A DNA stretch of 64,000 nucleotides from Bacteroidales bacterium (GTDB lineage Bacteria > Bacteroidota > Bacteroidia > Bacteroidales > UBA932). The notes under the pieces were generated by a model. That model saw nothing but the letters and a program-made list of their open reading frames with translations, made no database searches and was not told the origin of the DNA. This document shows, one piece after another, positions 30,622 to 39,211 of this stretch (position 1 is its first letter; each line of letters starts with the position of its first letter). Both the position numbers and the translations under genes were made by a program. The stretch lies in NCBI GenBank assembly GCA_017471045.1, contig JAFUWZ010000052.1, positions 1-64,000 on the forward strand, given 5' to 3'.

Positions 30622-31836
30622 ATGAAAAGAATCCTTGTCTCCTTGCTGCTGTGCGCCGCCCTGGCGGCGTGCTCGCCGAAAGCTGCCCAGCCGCTCCCGT
30701 CGGAGCGGTCGGACTGGGTGGATGCGCTGACTGCCATTTCCCGGCCGGTCCTGGAGAACCTCTCGGCCGGGACCTTGAAGGAGAAGATGCCTTTCGAGTC
30801 GCTTTCGGACGACCCCGACCGCCGGAAAGTCTCTTATCTGGAAGCCGTTGGGAGGACGCTCTGCGGGATCGCTCCCTGGCTGGAACTGGGGCCGGACGGG
30901 TCGGATGAGGGTCAGCTCCGGGATCAGTATATCCAGCTGACACTGAAGGCATTGGAGAATGCCTTCGATCCCGCCTGCCCGGATTGCCTGGAGTTCTGGA
31001 ATCCGACGTATCGGCAGCCGCTGGTCGATGCCGCTTTCCTGGCGGAAGGGCTGCTGCGGGCTCCCACGCAGTTGTGGGGCCGTCTGGACGATCAGACGCG
31101 CGAGCGGGTCATCAGCCGCTTCCGAGAGAGCCGGCGCATCGAGCCGTTCCGCAACAACTGGCTGCTTTTTGCTTCCATGATCGAGGCCTTCCTTTTGGAG
31201 CAGACGGGGGAGTGTGACCTGTCCCGACTCCAGCACGGCGTGGACCAGTTCCTGAAGGGCGGATGGTACAAGGGGGACGGATGGTATTCGGACGGCGATG
31301 CCTTCCACTTGGATTACTACAACAGCATCGTCATCCACCCGATGCTGACCGAAGTGCTCCTGGTGATGGAAAGGCACGGCCTCGGTCCGTCTGCGGACGT
31401 GCAGTTGAAGCGTCATGCGCGCCTGGCGGAGCAGTTGGAGCGTTTCATCACGCCGGACGGGTGCTATCCCGTCGTGGGGCGTTCGATCGCTTACCGCTGC
31501 GGCGTTTTCCATGCGCTTTCCGACGCCGTCTTGCTGCATCTCGTGAAGGATCCGGGTGCGACGCGTTCCGCCATGACCGCAGTCCTGCACAGACAGTTGT
31601 CCACCCCGGACAATTTTGATGAAGCTGGGTGGCTGCGGGTTGGGTTCTGCGGCAGCCAGCTGGAGATTTCAGAATCTTACATCAACACAGGGAGCAGTTA
31701 CCTCTGTACGGCCTTCTTCCTGCCGCTGGGCCTGCCGGCCGACGATCCCTTCTGGGCCAGTCCGGCGCAGGACTGGGCGACGAAACGGGCCTGGCAGGGA
31801 GAGTCTGTCCCGGCCGACCACGCCCTGAAGAACTAG
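30622..31836 (+). CDS. DUF2264 domain lipoprotein
   Basis: 404 residues from MKRILVSLLLCAALAAC (lipobox C17). The family signature includes YLEAVGRTLCGIAPWLEL near 80, QPLVDAAFLAEGLLRAP and GWYSDGDAFHLDYYNSIVIHPML (about 215-240). DUF2264 proteins are thought to be alpha/alpha-barrel carbohydrate-related enzymes; no activity can be assigned from sequence. The gene follows the 5'-nucleotidase pair by 14 bases, and its TAG stop overlaps the yicC stop (CTAG). Confidence 0.85.
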   Translation: MKRILVSLLLCAALAACSPKAAQPLPSERSDWVDALTAISRPVLENLSAGTLKEKMPFESLSDDPDRRKVSYLEAVGRTLCGIAPWLELGPDGSDEGQLRDQYIQLTLKALENAFDPACPDCLEFWNPTYRQPLVDAAFLAEGLLRAPTQLWGRLDDQTRERVISRFRESRRIEPFRNNWLLFASMIEAFLLEQTGECDLSRLQHGVDQFLKGGWYKGDGWYSDGDAFHLDYYNSIVIHPMLTEVLLVMERHGLGPSADVQLKRHARLAEQLERFITPDGCYPVVGRSIAYRCGVFHALSDAVLLHLVKDPGATRSAMTAVLHRQLSTPDNFDEAGWLRVGFCGSQLEISESYINTGSSYLCTAFFLPLGLPADDPFWASPAQDWATKRAWQGESVPADHALKN

Positions 31837-32729
31837 AGGATATTCAGGCTCTGCTCGCGGATCTTCTCGAGCTCGTCTTTCATACGGACCACGCACTTCT
31901 GGATGGAGGCGTGGTTCGCTTTGCTTCCGGTGGTGTTGATCTCGCGTCCCATCTCCTGGATGATGAATCCGAGTTTCTTGCCGGGCTCGGGTTCCCCGTC
32001 GATCGTGTCCATGAAGTATCGGCAGTGCTGGCGGAGGCGGACTGTCTCCTCGTTGATATCCAGTTTTTCCAGATAGAAGATCATCTCCTGCTCGAAACGT
32101 TCGGGGTCCATCTTGACCTTCAGGTCCTCGGCGGCTTTCAGGATGCGGACCTTGACGGCGTCCAGCCGCTCGGCCGCGGAGCGCTCGACTTCGTCGTAGA
32201 GGTCCAGGATGATCTGCACGCGGCCGGTGACGTCCTTATAGAGGACGGCGCCCTCCGTGCTGCGGAAGGTATCCAGCATCGTGACGGCTTCGTTCAGGGC
32301 TTTCTTGACGAGGGGCCATTCCCCTTCGCCGATGGCCTCGGATTTCCTGGCGCCGGTATCCACGACATCCGGCAGACGCAGGACGGCGGCGAGCAGCGCA
32401 TTGTTTTCCACGTCGTCGGGGGCGATGAACCCCGGCAGTTCCTTACGGAGGGCGAGGATCTGCGTGTAATAGGCTTTGACGGCTTCCGCGTTGAGGGGAT
32501 GCACCGCTTCGTCGGCGTTCGGTTCCCAGGTGACATACAGGTCGATGGTACCTCGCCTGAGGCGTTCCGAGAGGGTCTTGCGTACCTCCAGTTCCTTGTC
32601 CTTGGGGAAGAGACTGGTCTTGAGGTTGATGTCCGCATTCTTCCCGTTGAGGGAACGGATCTCGATCGTCATTTTGCCGCCGGAGAGGATCGCTTCCCCT
32701 CTCCCGTAGCCGGTCATGGATTTAATCAT
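31833..32729 (-). CDS. yicC: YicC family protein (endoribonuclease family)
   Basis: 298 residues, typical length. The N-terminal MIKSMTGYGRGEA and C-terminal EMGREINTTGSKANHASIQKCVVRMKDELEKIREQ segments are diagnostic. YicC proteins have been described as endoribonucleases acting on small RNA in E. coli (family knowledge). It shares a mirrored promoter region with glnS. Stop codons overlap with the DUF2264 gene (convergent). Confidence 0.95.
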   Translation of the reverse strand: MIKSMTGYGRGEAILSGGKMTIEIRSLNGKNADINLKTSLFPKDKELEVRKTLSERLRRGTIDLYVTWEPNADEAVHPLNAEAVKAYYTQILALRKELPGFIAPDDVENNALLAAVLRLPDVVDTGARKSEAIGEGEWPLVKKALNEAVTMLDTFRSTEGAVLYKDVTGRVQIILDLYDEVERSAAERLDAVKVRILKAAEDLKVKMDPERFEQEMIFYLEKLDINEETVRLRQHCRYFMDTIDGEPEPGKKLGFIIQEMGREINTTGSKANHASIQKCVVRMKDELEKIREQSLNIL

Positions 32730-32750
32730 GGGCTTTGCGTTTGTTCCGGA

Positions 32751-32782
32751 TGCAAAAGTACGGAATTATTATTACTTTTGCA
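32751..32782. promoter_or_regulatory. Mirrored divergent promoter of yicC and glnS
   Basis: TGCAAAAGTA (32751-32760), 12 bases, TACTTTTGCA (32773-32782). Each 10-base arm contains a perfect -7 box (TACTTTTG) for one direction: yicC leftward with 23 bases to its ATG, glnS rightward with 37 bases. Confidence 0.65.
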
Positions 32783-32817
32783 TTTCGTAATCCAACAAAC
32801 CTAGCTATACATTGATT

Positions 32818-34473
32818 ATGGAAGAGCCCAAGAAACTCAATTTTCTGGAAGAGATCATCGAAGAAGACCTCAAGAGCGGCAAATACGAAAGCATCCTGAC
32901 CCGTTTCCCCCCGGAGCCCAACGGCTACCTGCACCTGGGTCATGCCAAAAGCCTCTGCATCAACTTCGGCCTCGCCCAGAAATACGGCGGCAAGACCAAC
33001 CTCCGCTACGACGACACCAACCCGACCAAGGAGGACACGGAATACGTCGATGCCATCAAGGAGGATATCAAGTGGCTGGGTTTCCAGTGGGAGAAGGAGC
33101 TCTATGCCTCCGACTATTTCGACCAGCTCTATGAGTGGGCTGAGGATCTGATACAGAGGGGATTGGCCTATGTCGACGATCAGACGGTCGAGCAGATGCG
33201 GGAGAACCGCGGCACCGTCGAGACGCCGGGCAAGGACAGCCCCTGGCGGAACCGCAGCGTCGAGGAGAACCTGACCCTCTTCCGCGAGATGAAAGCCGGC
33301 AAGTACGCCGATGGCGAGAAGGTGCTGCGCGCCAAGATCGACATGGCGCACCCTAACATGATGTTCCGTGACCCGATCTTGTACCGCATCAAGCACGCCC
33401 ATCATCACCGGACGGGGGACAAATGGTGCATCTACCCGATGTACGATTTCACCCACGGCCAGTGCGACTCCATCGAACACATCACGCACTCGATCTGCAC
33501 CCTCGAGTTCGACGTCCACCGTCCGCTCTATGACTGGTTCATCGAGACGCTGGGCATTTTCCCTTCGCATCAGTACGAGTTCGCGCGCCTGAACCTGACC
33601 TACACCCTGATGAGCAAGCGCAAGCTCCTGGAACTCGTCCAGAAGGGCTTCGTGTCGGGGTGGGACGACCCCCGCATGCCTACGCTCTGCGGCGTGCGCC
33701 GCCGCGGCTACACCGCCGAAGCGCTCAAGATGTTCTGCGACAGGATCGGCGTCAGCAAGCGCGATCAGCTGATGGACATCCAGCTGCTGGAATGGTGCGT
33801 GCGCCAGGACCTGAATGCCCGTGCCAACCGTTACATGGTCGTGGGCGAAGATCCTATCAAGCTCACGGTCACGAACTGGGAGGAAGGCAAGGTCGAGTGG
33901 TTCGACTGCCCGCTCAACCCGGCCGAGCCGGAGGGCGCGACGCGCAAGGTGCCCTTCACGGGCGAATTGTGGATCGACCGGGCCGACTTCATGGAGGATG
34001 CGCCGAAGAAGTTCTTCCGCCTCAAGCCGGACGGCGAGGTGCGCCTGAAATACACCTACATCGTCCGCTGCAACGAGGTTGTCAAGGATGCCGCCGGCAA
34101 GGTCGTCGGGCTGAAATGCACCCTCGATCCTTCCACCCGTCCGGGCGGGGGAGAGTGGCGCAGCGTCAAGGGCACGATCCACTGGGTTTCCTGCGCGTAT
34201 GCGCGGGAAATCGAGACGCGCCTGTACGACCGTCTCTTCACGCTCCCCGATATGAGCCAGGTGCCCGAGGACAAGGATTACAAGGATTTCCTCAATCCCG
34301 ATTCGCTGATCGTCTCCAAGGGGTACGCCGAACCGGCGCTGCTGGAGGACGTGAGCGGCATCGCCGTGCAGTTCGAGCGCGTGGGCTATTTCTACAAGGA
34401 TCCCGACTCCACGCCGGAGCACCCGGTCTTCAACAAAACCGTCTCGCTCAAGGATTCTTTCAAGGTCGAGTAG
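32818..34473 (+). CDS. glnS: Glutaminyl-tRNA synthetase
   Basis: Class I aminoacyl-tRNA synthetase charging tRNA-Gln, 551 residues from MEEPKKLNFLEEI; a TTG two codons upstream is a weaker alternative. The HIGH motif is PPEPNGYLHLGHAKS, and the KMSKS region is LTYTLMSKRKL. The anticodon-binding beta-barrel domains occupy about 340-545. Its presence means direct Gln-tRNA charging rather than reliance only on GatCAB transamidation. Its stop lies 3 bases from the convergent heparinase-like gene. Confidence 0.97.
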   Translation: MEEPKKLNFLEEIIEEDLKSGKYESILTRFPPEPNGYLHLGHAKSLCINFGLAQKYGGKTNLRYDDTNPTKEDTEYVDAIKEDIKWLGFQWEKELYASDYFDQLYEWAEDLIQRGLAYVDDQTVEQMRENRGTVETPGKDSPWRNRSVEENLTLFREMKAGKYADGEKVLRAKIDMAHPNMMFRDPILYRIKHAHHHRTGDKWCIYPMYDFTHGQCDSIEHITHSICTLEFDVHRPLYDWFIETLGIFPSHQYEFARLNLTYTLMSKRKLLELVQKGFVSGWDDPRMPTLCGVRRRGYTAEALKMFCDRIGVSKRDQLMDIQLLEWCVRQDLNARANRYMVVGEDPIKLTVTNWEEGKVEWFDCPLNPAEPEGATRKVPFTGELWIDRADFMEDAPKKFFRLKPDGEVRLKYTYIVRCNEVVKDAAGKVVGLKCTLDPSTRPGGGEWRSVKGTIHWVSCAYAREIETRLYDRLFTLPDMSQVPEDKDYKDFLNPDSLIVSKGYAEPALLEDVSGIAVQFERVGYFYKDPDSTPEHPVFNKTVSLKDSFKVE

Positions 34474-34476
34474 GGA

Positions 34477-36405
34477 CTACTTCTCCGGGACGAGGGTGAA
34501 GGTGTAGCTGCCTCGGGCGGCGGCCTTGCGCTCGCGCAGGGTGACGCGGTAGATCCGGTCTCCCCAGACTCGTTTCAACTGTGGATCGTCCAGGACGATC
34601 GTCTCCATTAGCGGCTCCAGTCGTTTGCCGTCGTAGTGGAGCGTCACCGTCTCGTTCTGGACGGTGATACGGACCTTGCCCGGGGTCGCCGTGTCCACCT
34701 CGCCCCAGGTCAGCCAGTTGAAGTCCGCTGCCTGTCTGGACTCCGAGAGTTCGAAGCGGTCCTTGACGGTCACCTTCCCGTTCCTCAGGCTAACGTCCCT
34801 GCGCATGCTCTCGACACTGGCTTCGGCAGGATAGGTCCCCGCAAAATCCACGGAGAAGGTCATGGTCTTCGGATCAAACGAGGCCGGCTTGCTCTCATAT
34901 CGGCGGCCTTCTTTCTCGGGGATGCCGTTGAGCATGGGGACGTTGTGGTAGTTGGCCTGCATGGTCCAGATTTCGTAGCGATGCGGGCCGAAGGTCTTCG
35001 TGACATAGGTGCCGACGCCTGCGTCGATGAGGAAGGGGATGCACTTGTAGTAGAGGGAGACGGTGCCGATGTCATTGTGGTTGTGGCTCTGGGCGTTGTG
35101 GCCGCCTTTGGAAGCGACGAAAAAACCGTCCTTCTCCCGCATGTAGCATATCTGGGTCTCCGGATACCATGTGTAGGGCTCGAATACAAGCCCGGGCGTT
35201 TCCTGCTCGAGCTCATCCTTGATCAGGAGCGAATAAAACATGCGGATGATGAAGCGGTCCCGCATGACCGGGGCCGGTTTCCCCTTGAGGGCGTATGCCG
35301 CATACTGTTTCATCAGAGGGCTGTCCCCCCCCCTTCCGTAATTGTATATGATCAGCGCGTTGTCTGCGCCCTTGGCGGAAGCGTCGGAGAAGTTTACCAC
35401 CCAGCCGTTGCCGATGGTGGAAGTGGTGATGTATTCACCCATCCGCCGGATCATCGGATGGCCCGTCGCGTTGATCCGGCCTCCGGTCACCCAACCCAGG
35501 AACTCCAGGTATTCGAAGTTCTTGGCCGGTCCCTGGTACCAGTAGGTGGGCCCCTCATCGCAGCAACCGTCACCCTCGATGTTGTTGAGATACTTGTCGA
35601 CGGATTCCATCGACATCCAGGCCGCCCTGGCGAAGCGGTCCCGGTCCTTCTCGCAGAGGGCGAATACCTGCAGGCAGTTGATGCTGCACCAGGGCGTCCA
35701 GTTGTTGAGGTGGTTTTTCTCCGGGTCGAACCGGTCTCCCTTCCAGCCGTAGTGGGTGTCGTTGAGGTAAGGTGTCATGATCCGCTTGTCCAGCTCGTAC
35801 AGGAGACGGCGGCTGATCTCCGGTTCGATCTTGTCGAACTCATTGTGGAAGAAATAGTACACCCAGGCCATGACGGCGCCGACATCGCCCGCTACCAGGT
35901 CGATGGCATTGTCATCGTGCTCAGGGAAGAATCTGCCGTCCTTCTGACGATTGAGGTGGTGTGAGCGGACCCAAGACGTGACTTCGCACATGGCAAAGGT
36001 CCCGTCCATCAGCTGGTCCAGATAGCGTCCCTGTCCAGTCGCGAGCTCGGCAAAGAGGAGGTCGATGATGGTCATGAGGTTGGCACCGATATGGGCGTCG
36101 GCTTGGGCTTGGGACTGCCCGCGGTTGTGGGTGAGGTAATCGGTGGCCGTGACGACCTGCCAGCGGTAGCCCAGCGCCTGTTCTCCCCGCTCGATGAAAG
36201 TCTTCTTCCAACTGCCCATGACGCGGTCCCAGCCGGCGCGGTCGCCGTATTCGGGGAACGGGACCCACTTCTGGTCTAGAATGAGCAGGGTTTTCAGCCG
36301 GGCCTCGTCCGCCTGGCTTCGGAGCATGTTGCGCTCGACATAGGCAGATGCGGTCCCCGTGGCAAGGAGAAGCATCAGCAAGATGGAAAAGAGTGTTTTA
36401 TTCAT
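34477..36405 (-). CDS. Heparinase II/III-like polysaccharide lyase family protein
   Basis: Exported protein of 642 residues with signal peptide MNKTLFSILLMLLLATGTASA. The N-terminal half (about 30-380) is a Trp/Tyr-rich alpha/alpha toroid, and the C-terminal half (about 390-640) is a beta-sandwich. The heparinase II/III motif GGHNAQSHNHNDIGTVSLYY carries candidate catalytic His/Asn residues, followed by LIDAGVGTYVTKTF and ANYHNVPMLNG. Substrate is unknown (uronic-acid polysaccharide by family). It follows lacI by 21 bases and is probably under the same control. A run of nine G residues in its coding strand near 35326-35335 is in frame. Confidence 0.82.
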   Translation of the reverse strand: MNKTLFSILLMLLLATGTASAYVERNMLRSQADEARLKTLLILDQKWVPFPEYGDRAGWDRVMGSWKKTFIERGEQALGYRWQVVTATDYLTHNRGQSQAQADAHIGANLMTIIDLLFAELATGQGRYLDQLMDGTFAMCEVTSWVRSHHLNRQKDGRFFPEHDDNAIDLVAGDVGAVMAWVYYFFHNEFDKIEPEISRRLLYELDKRIMTPYLNDTHYGWKGDRFDPEKNHLNNWTPWCSINCLQVFALCEKDRDRFARAAWMSMESVDKYLNNIEGDGCCDEGPTYWYQGPAKNFEYLEFLGWVTGGRINATGHPMIRRMGEYITTSTIGNGWVVNFSDASAKGADNALIIYNYGRGGDSPLMKQYAAYALKGKPAPVMRDRFIIRMFYSLLIKDELEQETPGLVFEPYTWYPETQICYMREKDGFFVASKGGHNAQSHNHNDIGTVSLYYKCIPFLIDAGVGTYVTKTFGPHRYEIWTMQANYHNVPMLNGIPEKEGRRYESKPASFDPKTMTFSVDFAGTYPAEASVESMRRDVSLRNGKVTVKDRFELSESRQAADFNWLTWGEVDTATPGKVRITVQNETVTLHYDGKRLEPLMETIVLDDPQLKRVWGDRIYRVTLRERKAAARGSYTFTLVPEK

Positions 36406-36426
36406 GGTTGTAGTGATAGGTTTGTC

Positions 36427-37464
36427 TCAATCAGAGGCCGCTTCCCTCCGTTGGCTCGAAGTACGGATGATCAGCTGCCCGTGCAGGACGATGGTCGTGT
36501 CAACCGGTTCGAATCCATCCAGCTGCCGCAGCAGTTGACGTGCCGCCAGGACTCCCATTTCCGTCAGGGGCTGCGCGACGGAAGTCAGGTTGGGCTCGAT
36601 GAAGGTGGAGGTGAAGGATTCTGAGAAGCCTGCGACCGCCATTTCTTCCGGGATGCGGATCCCGCGTTGTTTCAAGACTTTCATGATGCCGAAGGCGACG
36701 GTGTCGTTGATGACGAACACGGCGTCGGGACGCAGTCCGGACTTCAGCATCTTTTCCGCCGCATCGATCCCGTCCTGGACTTGCAGGCCGCGGGAAAGGA
36801 TCGGCTCTGCAGGCGGTTCCAGCCCGTGGCGGGCCAGCACAAGACGGTAGCCTTCCCGCCTGGCGACCGATGCCGGGACCCCTTCCGGGCCGGAAATGAA
36901 CAGGATCTTGCGACAACCCTCCTGGATGAGGTGTTCCACGACCTGGGACGCCATTTCCACGTCGTCCAGGACAATCTTCGGGACCGGGATGGAACCGCAG
37001 ACCCGGCTGATGAATACCAGGGCGATCTTGTCCTGGACGAAGGCCTCAAACAAGTCGCGGTTGTATTCGCTGTCGATGGCGGTGCTGATGATGATGCCGT
37101 CCACATTGTTTTCCCGCATCATCATCAGAAGACGCCGCTCTTCTTCCGGGGATTCGTTGCTCTGGGTGATGATCAGGTGGTATCCTTTGGCGATCAGTGT
37201 CTTCTGAATCTCAAGCGCAATGGTGGAGAAGAATGTCGAGCTTAGCATGTCCGGGACGATCAGTCCGATCATCTTGCTTTTTCTCGTGACCAGACCGCGG
37301 GCTTGCGCGTTGGGGGAGTAGTGCATCTCCTCTGCCGTCCGAAGTACCAGCTCCCGGGTTTCCGGGCTGACTTCCCATCTGTCATTCAAGGCCCGGGAGA
37401 CCGTCGATACGGCCAATCCAAGCCTTTGGGCTATATCCTTGATCGTCGTGCGTCTGCCACTCAT
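36427..37464 (-). CDS. LacI-family transcriptional regulator
   Basis: 345 residues. The N-terminal HTH and hinge read TTIKDIAQRLGLAVSTVSRALND to SPNAQARGLVTRKS. The sugar-binding periplasmic-binding-protein-like domain follows (IGLIVPDMLSSTFFSTIALEI, DGIIISTA, FISGPEG, DAVFVINDTVAFGIMK). It most likely binds the CGGAAACGTTTCCG palindrome 46 bases upstream of its own start. From there it could control both the lacI-heparinase arm and the rightward symporter-susCD arm. A TAACTTTG -7 box lies 7 bases before the ATG. Confidence 0.93.
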   Translation of the reverse strand: MSGRRTTIKDIAQRLGLAVSTVSRALNDRWEVSPETRELVLRTAEEMHYSPNAQARGLVTRKSKMIGLIVPDMLSSTFFSTIALEIQKTLIAKGYHLIITQSNESPEEERRLLMMMRENNVDGIIISTAIDSEYNRDLFEAFVQDKIALVFISRVCGSIPVPKIVLDDVEMASQVVEHLIQEGCRKILFISGPEGVPASVARREGYRLVLARHGLEPPAEPILSRGLQVQDGIDAAEKMLKSGLRPDAVFVINDTVAFGIMKVLKQRGIRIPEEMAVAGFSESFTSTFIEPNLTSVAQPLTEMGVLAARQLLRQLDGFEPVDTTIVLHGQLIIRTSSQRREAASD

Positions 37465-37471
37465 TCCTTTA

Positions 37472-37479
37472 CAAAGTTA
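37472..37479 (-). promoter_or_regulatory. -7 box of lacI
   Basis: The minus strand reads TAACTTTG, perfect consensus, 7 bases before the ATG; predicted leaderless mRNA. Confidence 0.6.
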
Positions 37480-37509
37480 GAAAATGGTTGCTAAAATTAA
37501 GAAAAATTT

Positions 37510-37523
37510 CGGAAACGTTTCCG
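37510..37523. promoter_or_regulatory. LacI-type operator in the divergent lacI/symporter gap
   Basis: CGGAAACGTTTCCG is a perfect 14-base palindrome with the central CG typical of LacI/GalR-family operators. It lies 46 bases upstream of lacI and 70 upstream of the symporter ATG. Confidence 0.75.
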
Positions 37524-37567
37524 GTTGTAAATCGCTTGCATAGTGAGTGGCCCTTCGTTTTTTTAAC

Positions 37568-37575
37568 TAATTTCG
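37568..37575 (+). promoter_or_regulatory. -7-like box of the symporter-PUL operon
   Basis: TAATTTCG, one mismatch from TAnnTTTG, 18 bases before the ATG at 37594 and 44 bases downstream of the operator. Confidence 0.4.
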
Positions 37576-37593
37576 GCGTTGAAACTAAGCGAA

Positions 37594-39201
37594 ATGAGCA
37601 GCCTGGTCACAGCCGTACTCCTGTTTGTCATCATTCTTGCCGTGGGGTTTTCTTTCTCCCGCAGGCAGGGGAGCCTGCTTGCTTTCGTCTCCGCGGACGG
37701 GTCTTTGCCCTGGTCTCTGGCTGGTTTGTCCCTCTTTGTTTCCTTCTTTTCCGCCGGTACCTTTGTGGCCTGGGGGGGCATCGCGTACTTGGACGGGATG
37801 GTCGCCATCATGATCCAGGAGACCATCTGCCTGGCCGGTTTGGTCTGCGGCCTGCTGATCGCCCCGCGCTGGAAGCGAACCGGGACGCGTACGGCGGCCG
37901 AATACCTGGAGCGGCGGTATGGCGCTCAGACCCGCAACGTCTTCACCCTGCTTTTTTTCTTCCTCTCGGTCTTGTCCTCGGCCGCGTTCCTTTATCCGGT
38001 CGCCAAGTTGCTCTCCGTTTTCAGCGGGTGGGATCTAGCCGGGTGTACCATCGGTCTGGGAGGCTTGTGTGTCTTGTATGTCTCCGTCGGCGGCCTGTGG
38101 TCCGTCGTGGTGACGGACGTGATCCAGTTTTTCATCCTGACCGCCGTGGTGCTGATCGCCGTGCCGCTTTCCTTGCAGCAGGCGGGTGGGGCGGAGACGC
38201 TGCGGTCTGCCTTGGATCCGTCGATGCTCAGGCCTGTCAGCGAAGGTTTCCCCGCCTTGTTCCTGTTTGCCTTTTTCCTATATAACGTTGCCTATCTGGG
38301 GGGTGGCTGGTCGTTTGTCCAGAAATACGGAGCGGTCCGTACGTCCCGGGATGTCCGCCGCTCGGGCCTGCTCTTCTCCGTCTTATATGGGATCTGCCCG
38401 TTCCTTTGGATGCTGCCGGCCGTCTGCTGGAGAGTCATCGGGGGAGCGGCGGATCCGGCCCAGGCGGAAGGCGCGTTCCTGTCCATGTGCAAGCTTTGCC
38501 TGCCGGATGGCCTGATGGGCATCATGCTCTCCGCCCTGGTCTTTTCGTCTATGAGTTCGATGAATGCCCAACTCAACGCGATGGCTTCCGTCTTTGCCCG
38601 GGATCTGTCTTCCCGTCCCGACAAATTGCGCACGGCGCGCCGGACCGGCATCGTGCTGGGAGTCGTTATCATCGCTTTGGCCTTGCTGATCCCGCGTTCG
38701 GGCGGGCTGGTCAATTATATTGTCTCCCTGTCGGCGTTGGTCGGTGCCCCGTTGTACATGCCCGTGGTCTGGTCGCTCTTTTCCGGGCGGCAGACAGGGC
38801 GCTCGTTGTGCTGGGTCGTGCTTCTTTCCCTGGCCGTCAATCTGGTCCTGAAACTCGGGCTTTACCCCAGCCTGGACAACGCCCGGACGGTCGAGATGAC
38901 CGTCGGTGTGGGTGCCCCTTTGGTTTTGCTGCTCCTCTTCGAATTTCAGGCCCGCCTGTCCGGCCGGCCTGAGGTCCCCATGCCGGAATCCAAGCCGTCG
39001 GACAACCGCTCGGCCGGGGAGGCCAATCGGTACGGCCTCCGAGTCCTTGCCTGGGGTATTATGGCCATGGGGGCCCTTTTCGTTGTGGTATCCTTCCGGG
39101 ATGCCCGGGGACGGGTCTTGACCTTCTTGTCGGGCGTCGTCCTCCTTGTGGCTGCATCCGTTGTGCTGGCCGCTTCCAGAAAACCATCAAACCTGTTATA
39201 A
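37594..39201 (+). CDS. Sodium:solute symporter (SSS family)
   Basis: Inner-membrane Na+-coupled transporter, 535 residues from MSSLVTAVLLFVII (a TTG at 37579 would add five residues). About 13-14 helices are visible. Family segments include SLPWSLAGLSLFVSFFSAGTFVAWGG near 40, RTAAEYLERRYG and ALVFSSMSSMNAQLNAMASVFARDL. Leading the PUL, it likely imports the sugar or derivative released by the downstream enzymes, driven by the Na+ gradient that Na+-NQR makes (inference). susC begins 10 bases downstream. Confidence 0.9.
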   Translation: MSSLVTAVLLFVIILAVGFSFSRRQGSLLAFVSADGSLPWSLAGLSLFVSFFSAGTFVAWGGIAYLDGMVAIMIQETICLAGLVCGLLIAPRWKRTGTRTAAEYLERRYGAQTRNVFTLLFFFLSVLSSAAFLYPVAKLLSVFSGWDLAGCTIGLGGLCVLYVSVGGLWSVVVTDVIQFFILTAVVLIAVPLSLQQAGGAETLRSALDPSMLRPVSEGFPALFLFAFFLYNVAYLGGGWSFVQKYGAVRTSRDVRRSGLLFSVLYGICPFLWMLPAVCWRVIGGAADPAQAEGAFLSMCKLCLPDGLMGIMLSALVFSSMSSMNAQLNAMASVFARDLSSRPDKLRTARRTGIVLGVVIIALALLIPRSGGLVNYIVSLSALVGAPLYMPVVWSLFSGRQTGRSLCWVVLLSLAVNLVLKLGLYPSLDNARTVEMTVGVGAPLVLLLLFEFQARLSGRPEVPMPESKPSDNRSAGEANRYGLRVLAWGIMAMGALFVVVSFRDARGRVLTFLSGVVLLVAASVVLAASRKPSNLL

Positions 39202-39211
39202 CACTTACATT

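Noticed and set aside
28832..30952. A 706-codon minus-strand frame across the 5'-nucleotidase pair
   Set aside because: Spans several confirmed plus-strand genes and shows no domain; it is a GC-driven shadow.
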